Assembly: GCF_000003815.2 (NCBI RefSeq)
Contig: NC_049988.1
Coordinates: forward strand, 3,352,210 to 3,416,209
DNA from: Branchiostoma floridae
Lineage: Eukaryota > Chordata > Leptocardii > Amphioxiformes > Branchiostomatidae
Length of the DNA: 64,000 nt
Direction of reading: 5' to 3'
Under the pieces are notes generated by a model. That model did no database searches and was not told the origin of the DNA. It saw only the letters and a program-made list of their open reading frames with translations. Positions 34,200-46,300 of this stretch are shown in pieces. Within the stretch, counting starts at the first letter, position 1. Each line of letters opens with the position of its first letter. The translations under genes and the position numbers were made by a program.

Positions 34200-35440
34200 G
34201 TCACTGAGGATGACTTACATACAAGACAACACAACACAGGTGACCACAACTCTCCTTGGTGCTAACCCCTAAAAACAGACATGTAAACACGTCTGTCGTT
34301 GTTGTTGGATACCATGTACATCTAGATGAACACATCAGTCCTCTTTGTTAAACACAATCTACGCATAGTTAAACATGTCTGTCCTTCACATTGAACGCCA
34401 TCCACACAAAGGTAAAAAGACCTGTCCTTGGTACTGAAAACCTTCCACACAGATTTTAGAACACTCGTCATTGGAGCTGAACACCATCCATATGCAGGTG
34501 AACAAATCTGTCCCTAGTGCTGAACACTATCCATACACTTGTAAAAAAAAACTGTCATTGGTGCTGAACACCAGTCACACACAGGTTTACACATCTGTCC
34601 ATGGTGCTGAACATCATCCACACACAGGTAAACACACCTGTCCCTGGTGCTTAATATTATCCATACACATGTAAACACGCCTGTCCCCGATGCTGAGCAT
34701 CATCCAAACACAGTTAAACACGCCTGTCAATGGTGCTGAACACCAACCACACACAGGTAAACACACCTGTCCCTGGTGTTGAACACATTTCGTACACAGT
34801 AAACACTTGTCCCTAGTGTTAATCACCACCAACACACAGGTGAATAATTATTTGCTAAACACAATCTACGCACATGTCTGTCTCATCGAATGACATCCAC
34901 ACAGAGGTAAAGAGACCTGCTCTTCGTACTGAAAACCTTCCACATACCCGTCCTTGGTGCTGGACACCATCCACAAACAGGTAAACACACCTGTCTCTAG
35001 TGCTGAACACCATCCACACAGGTAAACACACCTGTCTCTAGTGCTGAACACCATTCACAAACAGGTAAACACACCTGTCTCTAGTGCTGAACACCATTCA
35101 CAAACAGGTAAACACACCTGTCTCTAGTGCTAAACACCGTTTACACACAGGTAAACATACATGTCTCTGGTGTTGAACACAATTCGTACACATTAAAACA
35201 CCTGTCGTGGTGCTGAACACCGTCCACACAAGAAGGCACACCTGTCCCAGGTGCTGAACACTGTTTATACACAGCTGTGGTGGTCCCTTAGATTATTTTT
35301 TCCAATGTGACCAATGTTTGGTGGTCCCATTGACTTTTTTGGTGGTCCCTTTGATTATCTTTCCAGGTAAACACATCTGTCCCTGGTGCTGAACACCATC
35401 CACACACAAATGAACACGCCTATCTCTGGTACTGAGAGTA
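34200..35440. repeat. ~43-bp minisatellite downstream of copy A
   Basis: Degenerate tandem units read GGTGCTGAACACCATCCACA followed by CACAGGTAAACACACCTGTC. They continue after the last exon of copy A and are broken by unique sequence near 35280-35370. The same repeat follows copies B and C. Minus-strand open frames rich in VCGWCSAP/VFSTRDRC arise because three 43-base units make a whole number of codons; they are not genes. Confidence 0.9.
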
Positions 35441-36170
35441 TCTAGGGCCGCAGCGCCCTTGCCCCCCCCCCCCAAAAAAAACAAAAAATTGCAGTAATTA
35501 TTGAAAGGACGACGATTGCATTGTGCCTTACAGTACCTACTAAAGAATGGACTGGATGTGTAGTCCTATGGTTTACTGGCATATTAGTTTTGGTGTCTCC
35601 AGAGGATATTATCCTTAAACCTTAAAATTAAGTCAGTGTGGTCTTAGTAGAGGCTACAAGTTGTTTTAGTCTGCCACTACTTGAAACGTGGAGTCCATCT
35701 TTTCCAAAGCAAAAAATTCAGATATAAGACAGAAATTAAGACAGTAGGTCAGAACTCTGACTACACTATTGTTATTACTTTTATCGTGATTTTTTTTCTA
35801 TTTGCAATTAATGTCCACGCAAGATTTTACAATAAAGTAGTTGTTTTTGTTGCTAGCCTGGTGTTAAGGAATTCAAGATGGCGGACGTAAGAAAACAAAG
35901 AAGCCGGAAAGAGTTCGTTAAAAAAACATCGGAGCGGAAATGCAGTATTTTGAACTGTTAGTGTTTGATTTCCTTTATGTGCAATAAAATAGTAGTTAAC
36001 ACAACCGAACGGGCACACAAAGTTATTGCTTTGATTTTGTTAACGTTCCATCACTTAGAACAAGAGTCAAGACAAGTTTATAAGCTAGTATTCAGAAAAC
36101 AAAGTGTCGAAGCCCTCTCTGACAAAAATTCAGCTAGCAGACGTATTAGACTCCCAAGGACCGGATTCGT

Positions 36171-36229
36171 CCAATCACGTACGATTAACGCCGGATTGAC
36201 GTAATTTGGGAATTTCCTTTCCATGGCAA
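36171..36229 (+). promoter_or_regulatory. CCAAT / CRE-like / kappaB / RFX-half-site module upstream of copy B
   Basis: Same motif order as upstream of copy A, with GGGAATTTCC at 36208-36217, TTGACGTAA just before and CCATGGCAACC just after. One CT-to-TTT change separates kappaB from the X-box half-site relative to A. Confidence 0.5.
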
Positions 36230-36362
36230 CCACACCAAAATATCATCTAGCCTTGAGACGTAATGATCTCCGTCAGTTCTGGGCGTTATAGAGCGTTATT
36301 AGAGAGAGGAAGTCTGCAGGGGAAGCGGCGATACAGAAAATCCTTCCTCAGCGAGACAATAC

Positions 36363-39300
36363 ATGGCGGAAAAAGCCAACATGGAAGTTAGAAAAGGGAT
36401 CGGAAATTCGAAAGCTGAAGATGGAGAAACCAGCAGAACTCCAGCGGTAAAAGTGGAGAAGAAACCGCCATTACTACAGAAGGAGAGTGTGAGGAGTACA
36501 AGGCGGGTACAGGTACAGGCGGGGCCGTCCTGTGGAGACGACGAGTTGGACAGAATTTATGACAATAAGAAGACAGCAGGTACGGTGACGTTTTATGAAC
36601 GTTAGAATATATAATTCATTGCTCAAGCCACTTATCGGTTAAAAATACAAGGGGATTTTTCTGCACTCATTTTTCATCATACATCCAGTCGCCACTACAA
36701 TTGTTTATTGAACAGCCGGCGGACATTAAATTACCCCTTAGAACCCGATTAAAGTACAAAATACAGGATAGATGATGCAGTTTTGTAAGAATATGCGTAT
36801 GAATACAGGTACATGTAATACGTACCATTTCAACTTATGGTTTTGATGTCGACGTCAAGTACAAGAAAACAACAATTGCAAGACAAAAAGACACGCCTTT
36901 TTACTTTTTTTTAAATTTCCCTTTCATTTTCGTTAATGGTAGCAGCTCCAGTTTGAGACAGTCGTTCATCGCTGATAGCCCAAGTTAAGTTTGCACAAAT
37001 TTCGAATTCCGGTTCCGAGTGTATCTGCGTTAATTTCCAGCTAACAACGCTCTAGATCTATCTCATTGCATATACATACTAGTAGACTAATAATGTGACG
37101 TCATCGCGTCTCACAAACAGGCTGAAATTTCGCACATTTTCCGACCACAAACGATGATTCCCGATTCGCAACGTCGTAACATCTCGCCGAATTTGCCGGA
37201 AAATCCCGACAGCAATCCGTTGTGTTTCTGTAAAGAATTGGCTAACATGATGGCATGTTCCACTTATATTTGAAAAATATCCCTGAAATATGTTGGTATT
37301 ATGCGAATAGTTTTGTGCCTATTATGTGCCTGGACACAAGAACTTACAAAGCTATTTTATGTGGCCCAGTGTAATTTCTTTGTGGTTATACCATGTTTAT
37401 TAACATGTAAATGTACATGCATCAATTTTTGTAAACGTGTAAACAATACAGATTTGGGCAATGATTTCTTTGCAGCACAATCAAAACAAGAGTTCGGAGA
37501 TCTCATACCCCAATGAAATGTTTGGAGCCTTCATACTAGGTTCAGAACTAGCGTTTGTCTTATTGATTATGCAACTTACACTGTAATTAGCATAATTTAT
37601 CTTATTCAAATTGCTTTTCTTGACCAAAAATACATATATTGTACTGGAGACGTCTTCGCGTTTAGCAAACTTCTATGTATAAATTCAATGATAAATTATG
37701 CAAATACCTTCTACATTTACATAATCTATGCATCGTGGTGAACACTTTTGACAAAGGTGTTCACAAAATGTGCTGTAGTTGAATCCGTCATTGCGTACAT
37801 TTACCAATTTTTATTTTCTTCCTCATTTCCATACAGTATCTCCACCTGCTGCGGTTCGACCGAAGGAGCCACGACCACAGCCGGCCGATGTGCCCTGCCG
37901 CCCGCCGGACCCGCTCTACGTCAGACCGGTGGGACAGAGGTTCTGGTCTACCAAGCGGATCCTCGACTGGCAGAGACAGGCGCTGCGTGCAAAGGAAGAC
38001 CCAGAAGCAGTTTTGAAGCCTGTTATAGAATATGGCGAGGAGTGCAAAATGCAGAACGCTGAGAATAGAGAGAGCGATGGAAAAATCGGACATTACGAGA
38101 ACGATGAAGAACACAAATATTTCCTGTACAATAAAAATCATGGACATTATGAGAACGATGAAGAACACAAATATTTCCAGTACGATAAAAATCATGGACA
38201 TTACGAGAACGATGAAGAACACAAATATTTCCAGTACGATAAAAATCATGGACATTACGAGAACGATGAAAGACACAAATATTTCCAGTACGATAGAAAT
38301 CACGGGCATTATGAGAACGATGAAGAACACACTGCCAGGCATTACGAGAACGATGAAGAATACACTGATGACAGACATTACGAGAACGATGAAGAACACA
38401 CTGCCAGGCATCACGCCTATGATAGACATTACGAGAACGATGAGGAACATTCCAACTTATCCATGCAAGTTTATGCCGATTTAGACCCAGACTTCCTGGC
38501 AGTACAAGACGCGATCCAAAATGCCTCAGCTCATCCATTCTATGAGATGGACATCTCCCCTGCTGATGAAGAACAAGAACAGCCATTTTACAAGATGGAC
38601 GTTACCGCTGCCAAAGAGAGAGACAAACAAGAACAGCCCTTTTACGAGATGGACGCCGCCTCAGCTGATGAGAAAAACGAGCAACAACCTTTCTACAAAA
38701 TGGACGACAACCAACTGGGCCAGCCAACATCAGATAACGTGTATGCAGATTTGGATGCTGAGTTTGTGGCAGCACAAGATGCGGTGTTCTGGAGGCACAG
38801 AGCCAGGGATGACAGAAGGGGTGAGTAATTTGTATCTTTAATGTCTATCAACAAAGTGCATGGGGTCACCTATCAGTGACCATGTGTAGATCTCCTTTTC
38901 AGGTTTCCATCTTTCTTTGTACCGAAGAATAAAGACTTTGCTTATTTTTTTAACGAGGGGAGAGGTGTGGTGTTTGTCTTTGACCTTGTTTTAAAAATCG
39001 GTATCATCCCCGTCCTTCGGTGTTTCATATCCCAAACCGGGGCCAGGTTCCCATTTACACCTAAGTGTAGTAAGAAAGTGTATTTCACACGGACAGATTT
39101 TGCACAGTGTAGCCTGGAATCAAAACCCCAATGACGTACATTTTGATCCAGCTAGCTTAACCAGTACTTGTAATTTTTCAACATGGCTATTGATTGGGTA
39201 AGCAATTTTACAAGCAAAATGATATTCAGATATCATTAGAAAACGACTTTTAGGTCCTTTTTAAAATAACGTTTCTAGCAACTTTCATTGGTGTAGAAAT

Positions 39301-41688
39301 CGGAAATAGATGGATGCGAGGATCAAATGCACAATTTTTTGTCTAATATAGCATCTCGTTTGTTTTTCCACAGAAGGTGCTGAAGATGACGCACCGAGAT
39401 GGAGTCAGAACTGCCGTGAGTTCTGCAGGTCCCGTCCAGGGTGTGTGTTGACTGTCTGTGTTGGTGTCATCATTGCCGTGACTGCTGCAACAGTGGTGGC
39501 CGTCATCTTCAACCAGCACAACAGACTGAGATTCCACAACAACGAAAACATGACGGTACGTTCTCTAATGAACTTAACTTTATTTCAGGCTATAGATCAC
39601 TCTACTACTAATTTAAAAGTACTTTTGATATTTTGTTGTTGGATGACAGTTAGTAGTATGGTACCGGTATATATCTATAATATTCATGACATATAAGATG
39701 TTTTGAATGGCCGAAAATGATTAATAAAACACAATCAATTGGCTGGAATTAGACAAAGAATATGTTTCGCTATAGTGCATGTTTTAAAACTGACTGTTGG
39801 TAAAAAAAATAGGTAGAGGTCTATTTTGATGCCTGGGGTTGTTACCCATTATGTCTAGTCCATGCTGTGTATGGTATTGTAAAGTGGAGCCCATCCATGT
39901 CCTTCCACCGTCCTTAACTTCCCAAACCGAAGTCAGGAACCAATTTTTACACCTGGGTGTAGTAAGGAAGGTCATGAGAATTGCTGTTGCATTGTTATGG
40001 TAATCATTTCTACACTAATGAGAATACCTGACTTGTGATCTGTTCTACCAGCTGGACCAGACAACATTTCCAACCACCTCCACAACATCGTCTGTACATC
40101 TGCTTGTGACGTCACCAGCTACTTCAGAGACAACAGGTAATTATAATTGACCGTTATGTTGAAGCCACGCCCACTTGATCGAATCTCTCTCTCTTATTGG
40201 ACAAATAGCTAAATATGATTGACAGCTGGCATCGGTCTATTGCAGTGGCCCCGTAACAGCCTTGCTCCGTACATGACCCTTGTATTTGACTAGGGAGACG
40301 TACTAATAGTGTGTAGCTGTGATTTTGTACTTAAAGCAAGAAAAAAACTGGAATAGTTTCAATCGGTTGGAAAATCACTGGGTAGAAATGTTCTTCATGC
40401 ACATCCAATACTAGAAACATCAACGTTTCGGTAACCTTTCTTCTAATTTCAAGCTGACTTGTTCTACTTTAATGAGGGGGATACCGACTGAGTCACGTTT
40501 GATACCAGATTTTTACTACTTGCAGCGCCACTTAGCAGTAGGATTTAGAACCGATCATTTTTTCCTAAAGACGGGAGTAGAAGGACGACTGGACTGTTGG
40601 CAGATAATTGTTATTTTAAGATGTGATAAAAAAGACACATGAAAACTACTAATTTATCATTCTTTCGCGCAGATTGGTGGACTGAGTGGATACTCTACAT
40701 CAGAGAGTATTTCCAACAGGACAGTGAAGCCGCCATGGGTTTGGAAGAGCGCTATCCTGACAATGAGGTTGTGATGGCCCTGCTGGAAAACCGGCTCTTC
40801 TGGCCCTGTGTGTGTCGGTACTGGAAAGATAAAATCTCCCTCCCGCTCACCTTGACAGATGCTCTAACCGACTGCATAGTGCACGGAACGTCAAGTGAGT
40901 ACATGGAGTCACACGGCTTCTCCACATACACAGAGTTCTTCTCGTATATGCTGTACGCATTGGAGGGACTGCCAAACATGACAAAGGCCCTTCAAAACAG
41001 CGGGGGTATACCATCTCTATCGTTGTCCGGACGTACTCTTTCTGACAATGATGTTGAGGCTCTGGCCAACCTTTTCCCATACCTGAGAGGAATGTATGGG
41101 CTTCTACTGTCAAACTGCGGACTTACTGCAAAAGCAGCAGCCGCAGTGGCTGGACATCTTCACCTGCTGCATGACCTGAAAACTTTTAACCTTGATGATA
41201 ACAATATTAGGGATGACGGGGTGGAAGCGATTTCAGAGACATTTTCTCACCTGAAAGAACTCAGAACCTTGAATGTCATCAAAACCTCGATAACAAACGT
41301 GGGAGGAAGAGCAATGGCCAAAAGGTTGGTTCACTTGCAGGAGCTACAGAATCTCTACTTGGCGAGAAATGAGCTGGCGCTGAGTCTTTCCCAACTGGCA
41401 AAGGCGTTTGTCAACATGACACGACTGAAGTCTGTCCGCTTGTGGCCCATCACGTGTAGGGCGGCCTCCTTCCGCGAGGCGGCGTTACAGGTACGTGACG
41501 CTGTCCACACGCTTGAGGGCCAAGTACGCAGCATTCGGAACGTTGTACTGTACTATGCGTCCACTGAAAGTAGAGTTGGTGCAGCGGACATATCATGGCA
41601 AAGAGTAGAACAAGAACTAACCGCAGGGGTTTACATATCAAACAAACAGGTGAAGATCTCTTTACAAATCAAGCTATTGGAAGAGTAA
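36363..41688 (+). CDS. Copy B: predicted type II membrane protein, tyrosine-repeat tail and outer RI-type LRRs
   Basis: Exons 36363-36579, 37837-38820, 39374-39555, 40052-40136 and 40673-41688 join in phase to 827 residues and match copy A exon for exon. The tail has only four 18-residue units (first KYFLYNKNH, fourth DERHKYFQYDRNH). Three 11/12-residue units follow, one altered to EEYTDDR. The QPFY(E/K)MD repeats and both VYADLD motifs are kept; the first reads HPFYEMD. The membrane helix, stalk and LRRs are intact. The ATG at 36363 starts MAEKANMEVRKG; the longer start available in copy A is absent. No disabling change is visible, so this and copy A are the best candidates for working genes. 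Confidence 0.8.
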
Positions 41689-41929
41689 TCAAATGTTAGA
41701 GTGCCGACCTACAATGATAAAAAAGAGAATTCCATCTGATAATATCATAGAGAGCAATATTTTTGTGTCTCTTTTTATGTTGGACATATTTGTTCTTTCA
41801 TCATTTATGGTATGTTGGTACATGCAACAAAGAATAAAGAATCGATGACAACTACATTGTCACTGAGGATGACTTACATACAAGACAACACAACACAGGT
41901 GACCACAACTCTCCTTGGTGCTAACCCCT

Positions 41930-42648
41930 AAAAACAGACATGTAAACGCGGCTGTCGTTGTTGTTGGATACCATGAACACCTAGATGAACACATCATTCC
42001 TCTTTGTTAAACACAATCTTCGCACAGTTAAACATGTATGTCCTTCACATTGAACGCCATCCACACAAAGGTAAAAAGACCTGTCCTTGGTACTGAAAAC
42101 CTTCCACACAGATTTTAGAACACTCGTCATTGGAGCTGAACACCATCCATATGCAGGTGAACACATCTGTCCCTAGTGCTGAACACCATCCATACACTGG
42201 TAAAAAAACTGTCCCTGGTGCTGAACACCAGTCACAGACAGGTTTACACATCTGTCCCTGGTGCTGAACATCATCCACACACAGGTAAACACACCTGTCT
42301 CTGGTGTTGAACACCATCCACACATAGGTAAAGACACCTGTCTCTGGTGCTGAACACCATCCAGACATAGGTAAACACACCTGTCTCTGGTGCTGAACAC
42401 CATGTACACATAGGTAAACACACCTGTCTCTGGTGCTGAACACCATCCACACATTGGTAAACATATCTGTCTCTGGTGCTGAACACCATCCACACACAGG
42501 TAAACACACCTGTCTCTGGTGATGAACACCATCCACACACAGGGTAACGAATCTGTCCCTGGTGCTGAACACCAACCACACACAGGTAAACACACCTGTC
42601 TCTGGTGCTCAACACCACCAACACACAGGTGAACACACCTGTCCATGG
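41930..42648. repeat. ~43-bp minisatellite downstream of copy B
   Basis: About 14 units of GGTGCTGAACACCATCCACA plus CACAGGTAAACACACCTGTC, more regular than after copy A. It ends at the junction with the copy C unit (TTTTAGTCTGCCACTACTTG). Its first part (41930-42230) is almost identical to 34260-34560 after copy A. Confidence 0.9.
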
Positions 42649-43141
42649 TTTTAGTCTGCCACTACTTGAAACGTGGAGTCGATTTTGTCCAAGCCAACAA
42701 ACACATATGAGAGACAAAATGTGAAACCTACAGTGGGTCAAAACTCTGACCACACCGTTGTCATCACCTTTTTTTCATTATTTTTTATTGTTATATTTGC
42801 ATAAATTGTCCACACAAGATTTTACAATAAAGTAGTTGTTTTTGTTGCTGATTTTTAGAAATTAAAGATGGCGAACGCAAGAAAAGATAAAAGCAGGAAA
42901 GAGTTCGTTAAAAAACATCGGAGCGGTGTTTTGAACTGTTAACGCTTGATTTCCGTTATGTGCAATAAAAAAAGTAGTTCACCGAACGGTCACACAACGT
43001 TACTGTTTTGTTTTTATTCTATCACTTAGAACAAGAGTCAATAACATTTTAAAAGCTAGTATTTAGGAAACAAAATGTCCAGTTCCCTCCTACAGAAATT
43101 CAACTACCAGACGTATTAGACTCTCAAGGACCGGATTCTAT

Positions 43142-43203
43142 CCAATCATGTACGATTAACGCCGGATTGACGTAATTTGGGAATTTCCTCTCCATGGCAA
43201 CCA
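43142..43203 (+). promoter_or_regulatory. CCAAT / CRE-like / kappaB / RFX-half-site module upstream of copy C
   Basis: Conserved module with CCAAT at 43142-43146, TTGACGTAA at 43167-43175, GGGAATTTCC at 43179-43188 and CCATGGCAACC at 43192-43202. It is kept although the surrounding introns of copy C are the most diverged of the three. Confidence 0.5.
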
Positions 43204-43352
43204 CACCAAAATAACATCTAGCCTTGAGACGTAATGATCTCCGTCAGATCTGGGCGTTATAGAGCGTTATTGGAGAGAGGAAGTCTGCAGGGGAAGCGGC
43301 GATGCAGAAAATCCTTCATCAGCAGAGAAAACACATTGCCGAAAAAGCCAAC

Positions 43353-46300
43353 ATGGAAGTTCGGAAAGGGATCGGGAATTTGGAAGCTGAAGATGAAGAA
43401 ACCACCAGAACTCCAGCGGTAAAAGTGAAGAAGAAACCGCCATTACTACAGAAGGAGAGTGTGAGGAGTACACGGCGGGTACAGGTACAGGCGGGTCCCT
43501 CCTGTGGAGACGACGAGTTGGACAGACTTTATGACACTAGGAAAACAGCAGGTACGGTAACTTTTTATCAACAATATATTGTTGTGAAAAATATAATTCA
43601 TTGTTGCTCCAGCCATTTATCGTTTCCAATACATGAGGATTTGTCGGCCCTTTTTTCATTATATATCCCGTCGCTATTACAGTTGTTTATTCAACAGCCG
43701 GCGAACATTAAATTACCCCTTAGAACCCGATTAAAGTACAAAATACAGGATAGATGATGCAGTTTTGTAAGAATATACGTATAAATACAGGTACATGTAA
43801 TAAGTACCATTTGAACTTATGGTTTTGAGGTCGACGTCATGTACAAGAAAACAACAAGACAAAAAGGCACGCCTTTTTACATTCTTTTTTTAAATTTCCC
43901 TTTTTTTTGGCTAATGGTAGAACTTCCAGTTTGAGACAGTGTTTGATCACTGATAGCTCAATTTAAGTATCCACAAATTTCGAATTCCGGTTCCGAGTGT
44001 ATATGCGTTAATTTCCAGCTAACAACGCTCTAGATCTATGTCATTGCAAATACATACTAATAGACTAATAATGTGACGTCATTGCGTCTCACAAACAAGC
44101 TGGAATTTCGCACATTTTCCGACCACAAACGATGATTTCCGATTCGTAGCGACGTAACATCTCGCCGAATCTGCCGGAAAATCCCGACAGCAAGCCGTCG
44201 TGTGTCTGCACGAATTGGCTAACATGATGTCATGTACCACATATATTTGGAAATTATTCGTGCAATATGTTCACTTGGTAATATGCGAACAATTTTGTGT
44301 CTATTATGTGCCCGGACACAAGAACTTACAGAGCTATTTTATGTGGTCCAGTGTAATTTCTTTGTGGCTAGACCATGATTATAAACATGTATATGTACCT
44401 TCATCAGTTTTACTAAAGTGTAAACAATACGTTGAAGATTTGGGCAACATGTTCTTTGCAGCACAACCATAACGAGAATTCGGAGACTTCATACCCAAAT
44501 GAAATGTTTGGAGACTTCATACTAGGTTCATATATCCAGTTTATCTTATTGATTGATTATGCAACTTATATTGTAATTAGCATAGTTAATTTTATTCATA
44601 ATGGTTTTCTTTACCAGAAATACATATATTTTACTGGAGACGTCTTCTCATTTGGCAAACTTCTATGTATAAATCCTATTATAAGTTATGCAAATACCTT
44701 CCAAATTTATATAATCTTTGCAACGAGGTGTACACAGTTGACAAGGGTGTTCACCAAATGTCTTGTAGTTGAAGTCGTTATTATGTACATGTTCCCTATT
44801 TTTTAATTTCTATATTACTATGCAGCATCTCCACCTGCTGCTGTTCGACCGAAGGAGCCACCACCTCAGCCGGCCGATGTGCCCTGCCGCCCGCCGGACC
44901 CGCTCTACGTCAGACGGATGGGACAGAGGTTCTGGTCTACCAAGCGGATCCTCGACTGGCAGAGACAGGCGCTGCGTGCAACGGAAGACCCAGAAGCAGT
45001 TTTAAAGCCTGTTATAGAATATGGCGAGGACTGTAAAATGCAGAACGCTGAGAATAGAGAGAGCGATGGAAAAATTGGACATTGCGAGAACAATGAAGAA
45101 CACAAATATTTCCTGTACGATAAAAACCATGGACATTACGAGAACGATGAAGAACACAAATATTTCCAGTACGACAAAAATCACGGACATTATGAGAACG
45201 ATGAAGAACACAAATATTTCCAGTACGATAAAAATCACGGACATTATGAGAACGATGAAGAACACAAATATTTCCAGTACGATAAAAATCACGGACATTA
45301 TGAGAACGATGAAGAACACACTCCCAGGCATTACGAGAACGACGAAGAACACACTCCCAGGCATTACGAGAACGATGAAGAACACATTGCCAGGCATTAC
45401 GAGAATGATGAGGAACATTCCAACTTATCCATGCAAGTTTATGCCGATTTAGACCCGGACTTCCTGGCAGTACAAGACGCGATCCAAAATGCCTCAGCTC
45501 AGCCATTCTATGAGATGGACATCTCCCCTGCTGATGAAGAACAAGAACAGCCATTTTACAAGATGGACGTCACCGCTGCCAAAGAGAAAGACAAACAAGA
45601 ACAGCCCTTTTACGAGATGGACGCCGCCTCAGCTGGTGGGGAAAACGAGCAACAACCTTTCTATAAAATGGACGACAACCAACTGGGCCAGCCAACATCA
45701 GATAACGTGTATGCAGATTTGGATGCTGAGTTTGTGGCAGCACATGATGCGGTGTTCTGGAGACACCGAGCCAGGGATGGCAGAAGGCGTGAGTAATTTG
45801 TATCTTTGATGTCTATCAGCAAAGCCCATGGGGTGGCCTATCAGTGACCATGTGTACGTAGTATTTTAAATTTTCAATCTTTCTTTGTATGTATGTACCG
45901 AAGAATAAAGATTTGCTTATGCTGGGAATGTATGTACTAAAGGTAATTTTTTTTCAACGAGGGGATGGGTGTGGTGTTTGTCTTTGACCTTGTCTTTGAC
46001 CTTGCTTTAAAAATCGGTATCATCCCCTTCCTTCCGTCTTTCATATCCCAAACCTGGGCCAGGTACCCAATTACACCTGAGTGTAGTCAGGAAGGGTATT
46101 TCATACGGACACATTTTGCACAGTGTAGCCAGAAATCAAAACCCCATGACGTACATTTTGATCCAGTCTCTGCTAACTTAAACCCTAGCTGTAATTTGTC
46201 CAAATGGCTATTGATTGGTTAAGCAATTTTACAAGCAACGGGATATTCAGACATTATTAGATAGCGGTTTTAAGTCAATTTTAAAATATAACGTTTCAAA

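Noticed and set aside
42045-42753. Three overlapping 157-182 codon minus-strand frames rich in VCGWCSAP and VFSTRDRC
   Set aside because: They translate the 43-base minisatellite. Three units equal 129 bases, so any stop-free register continues indefinitely; similar frames occur after copies A and C.
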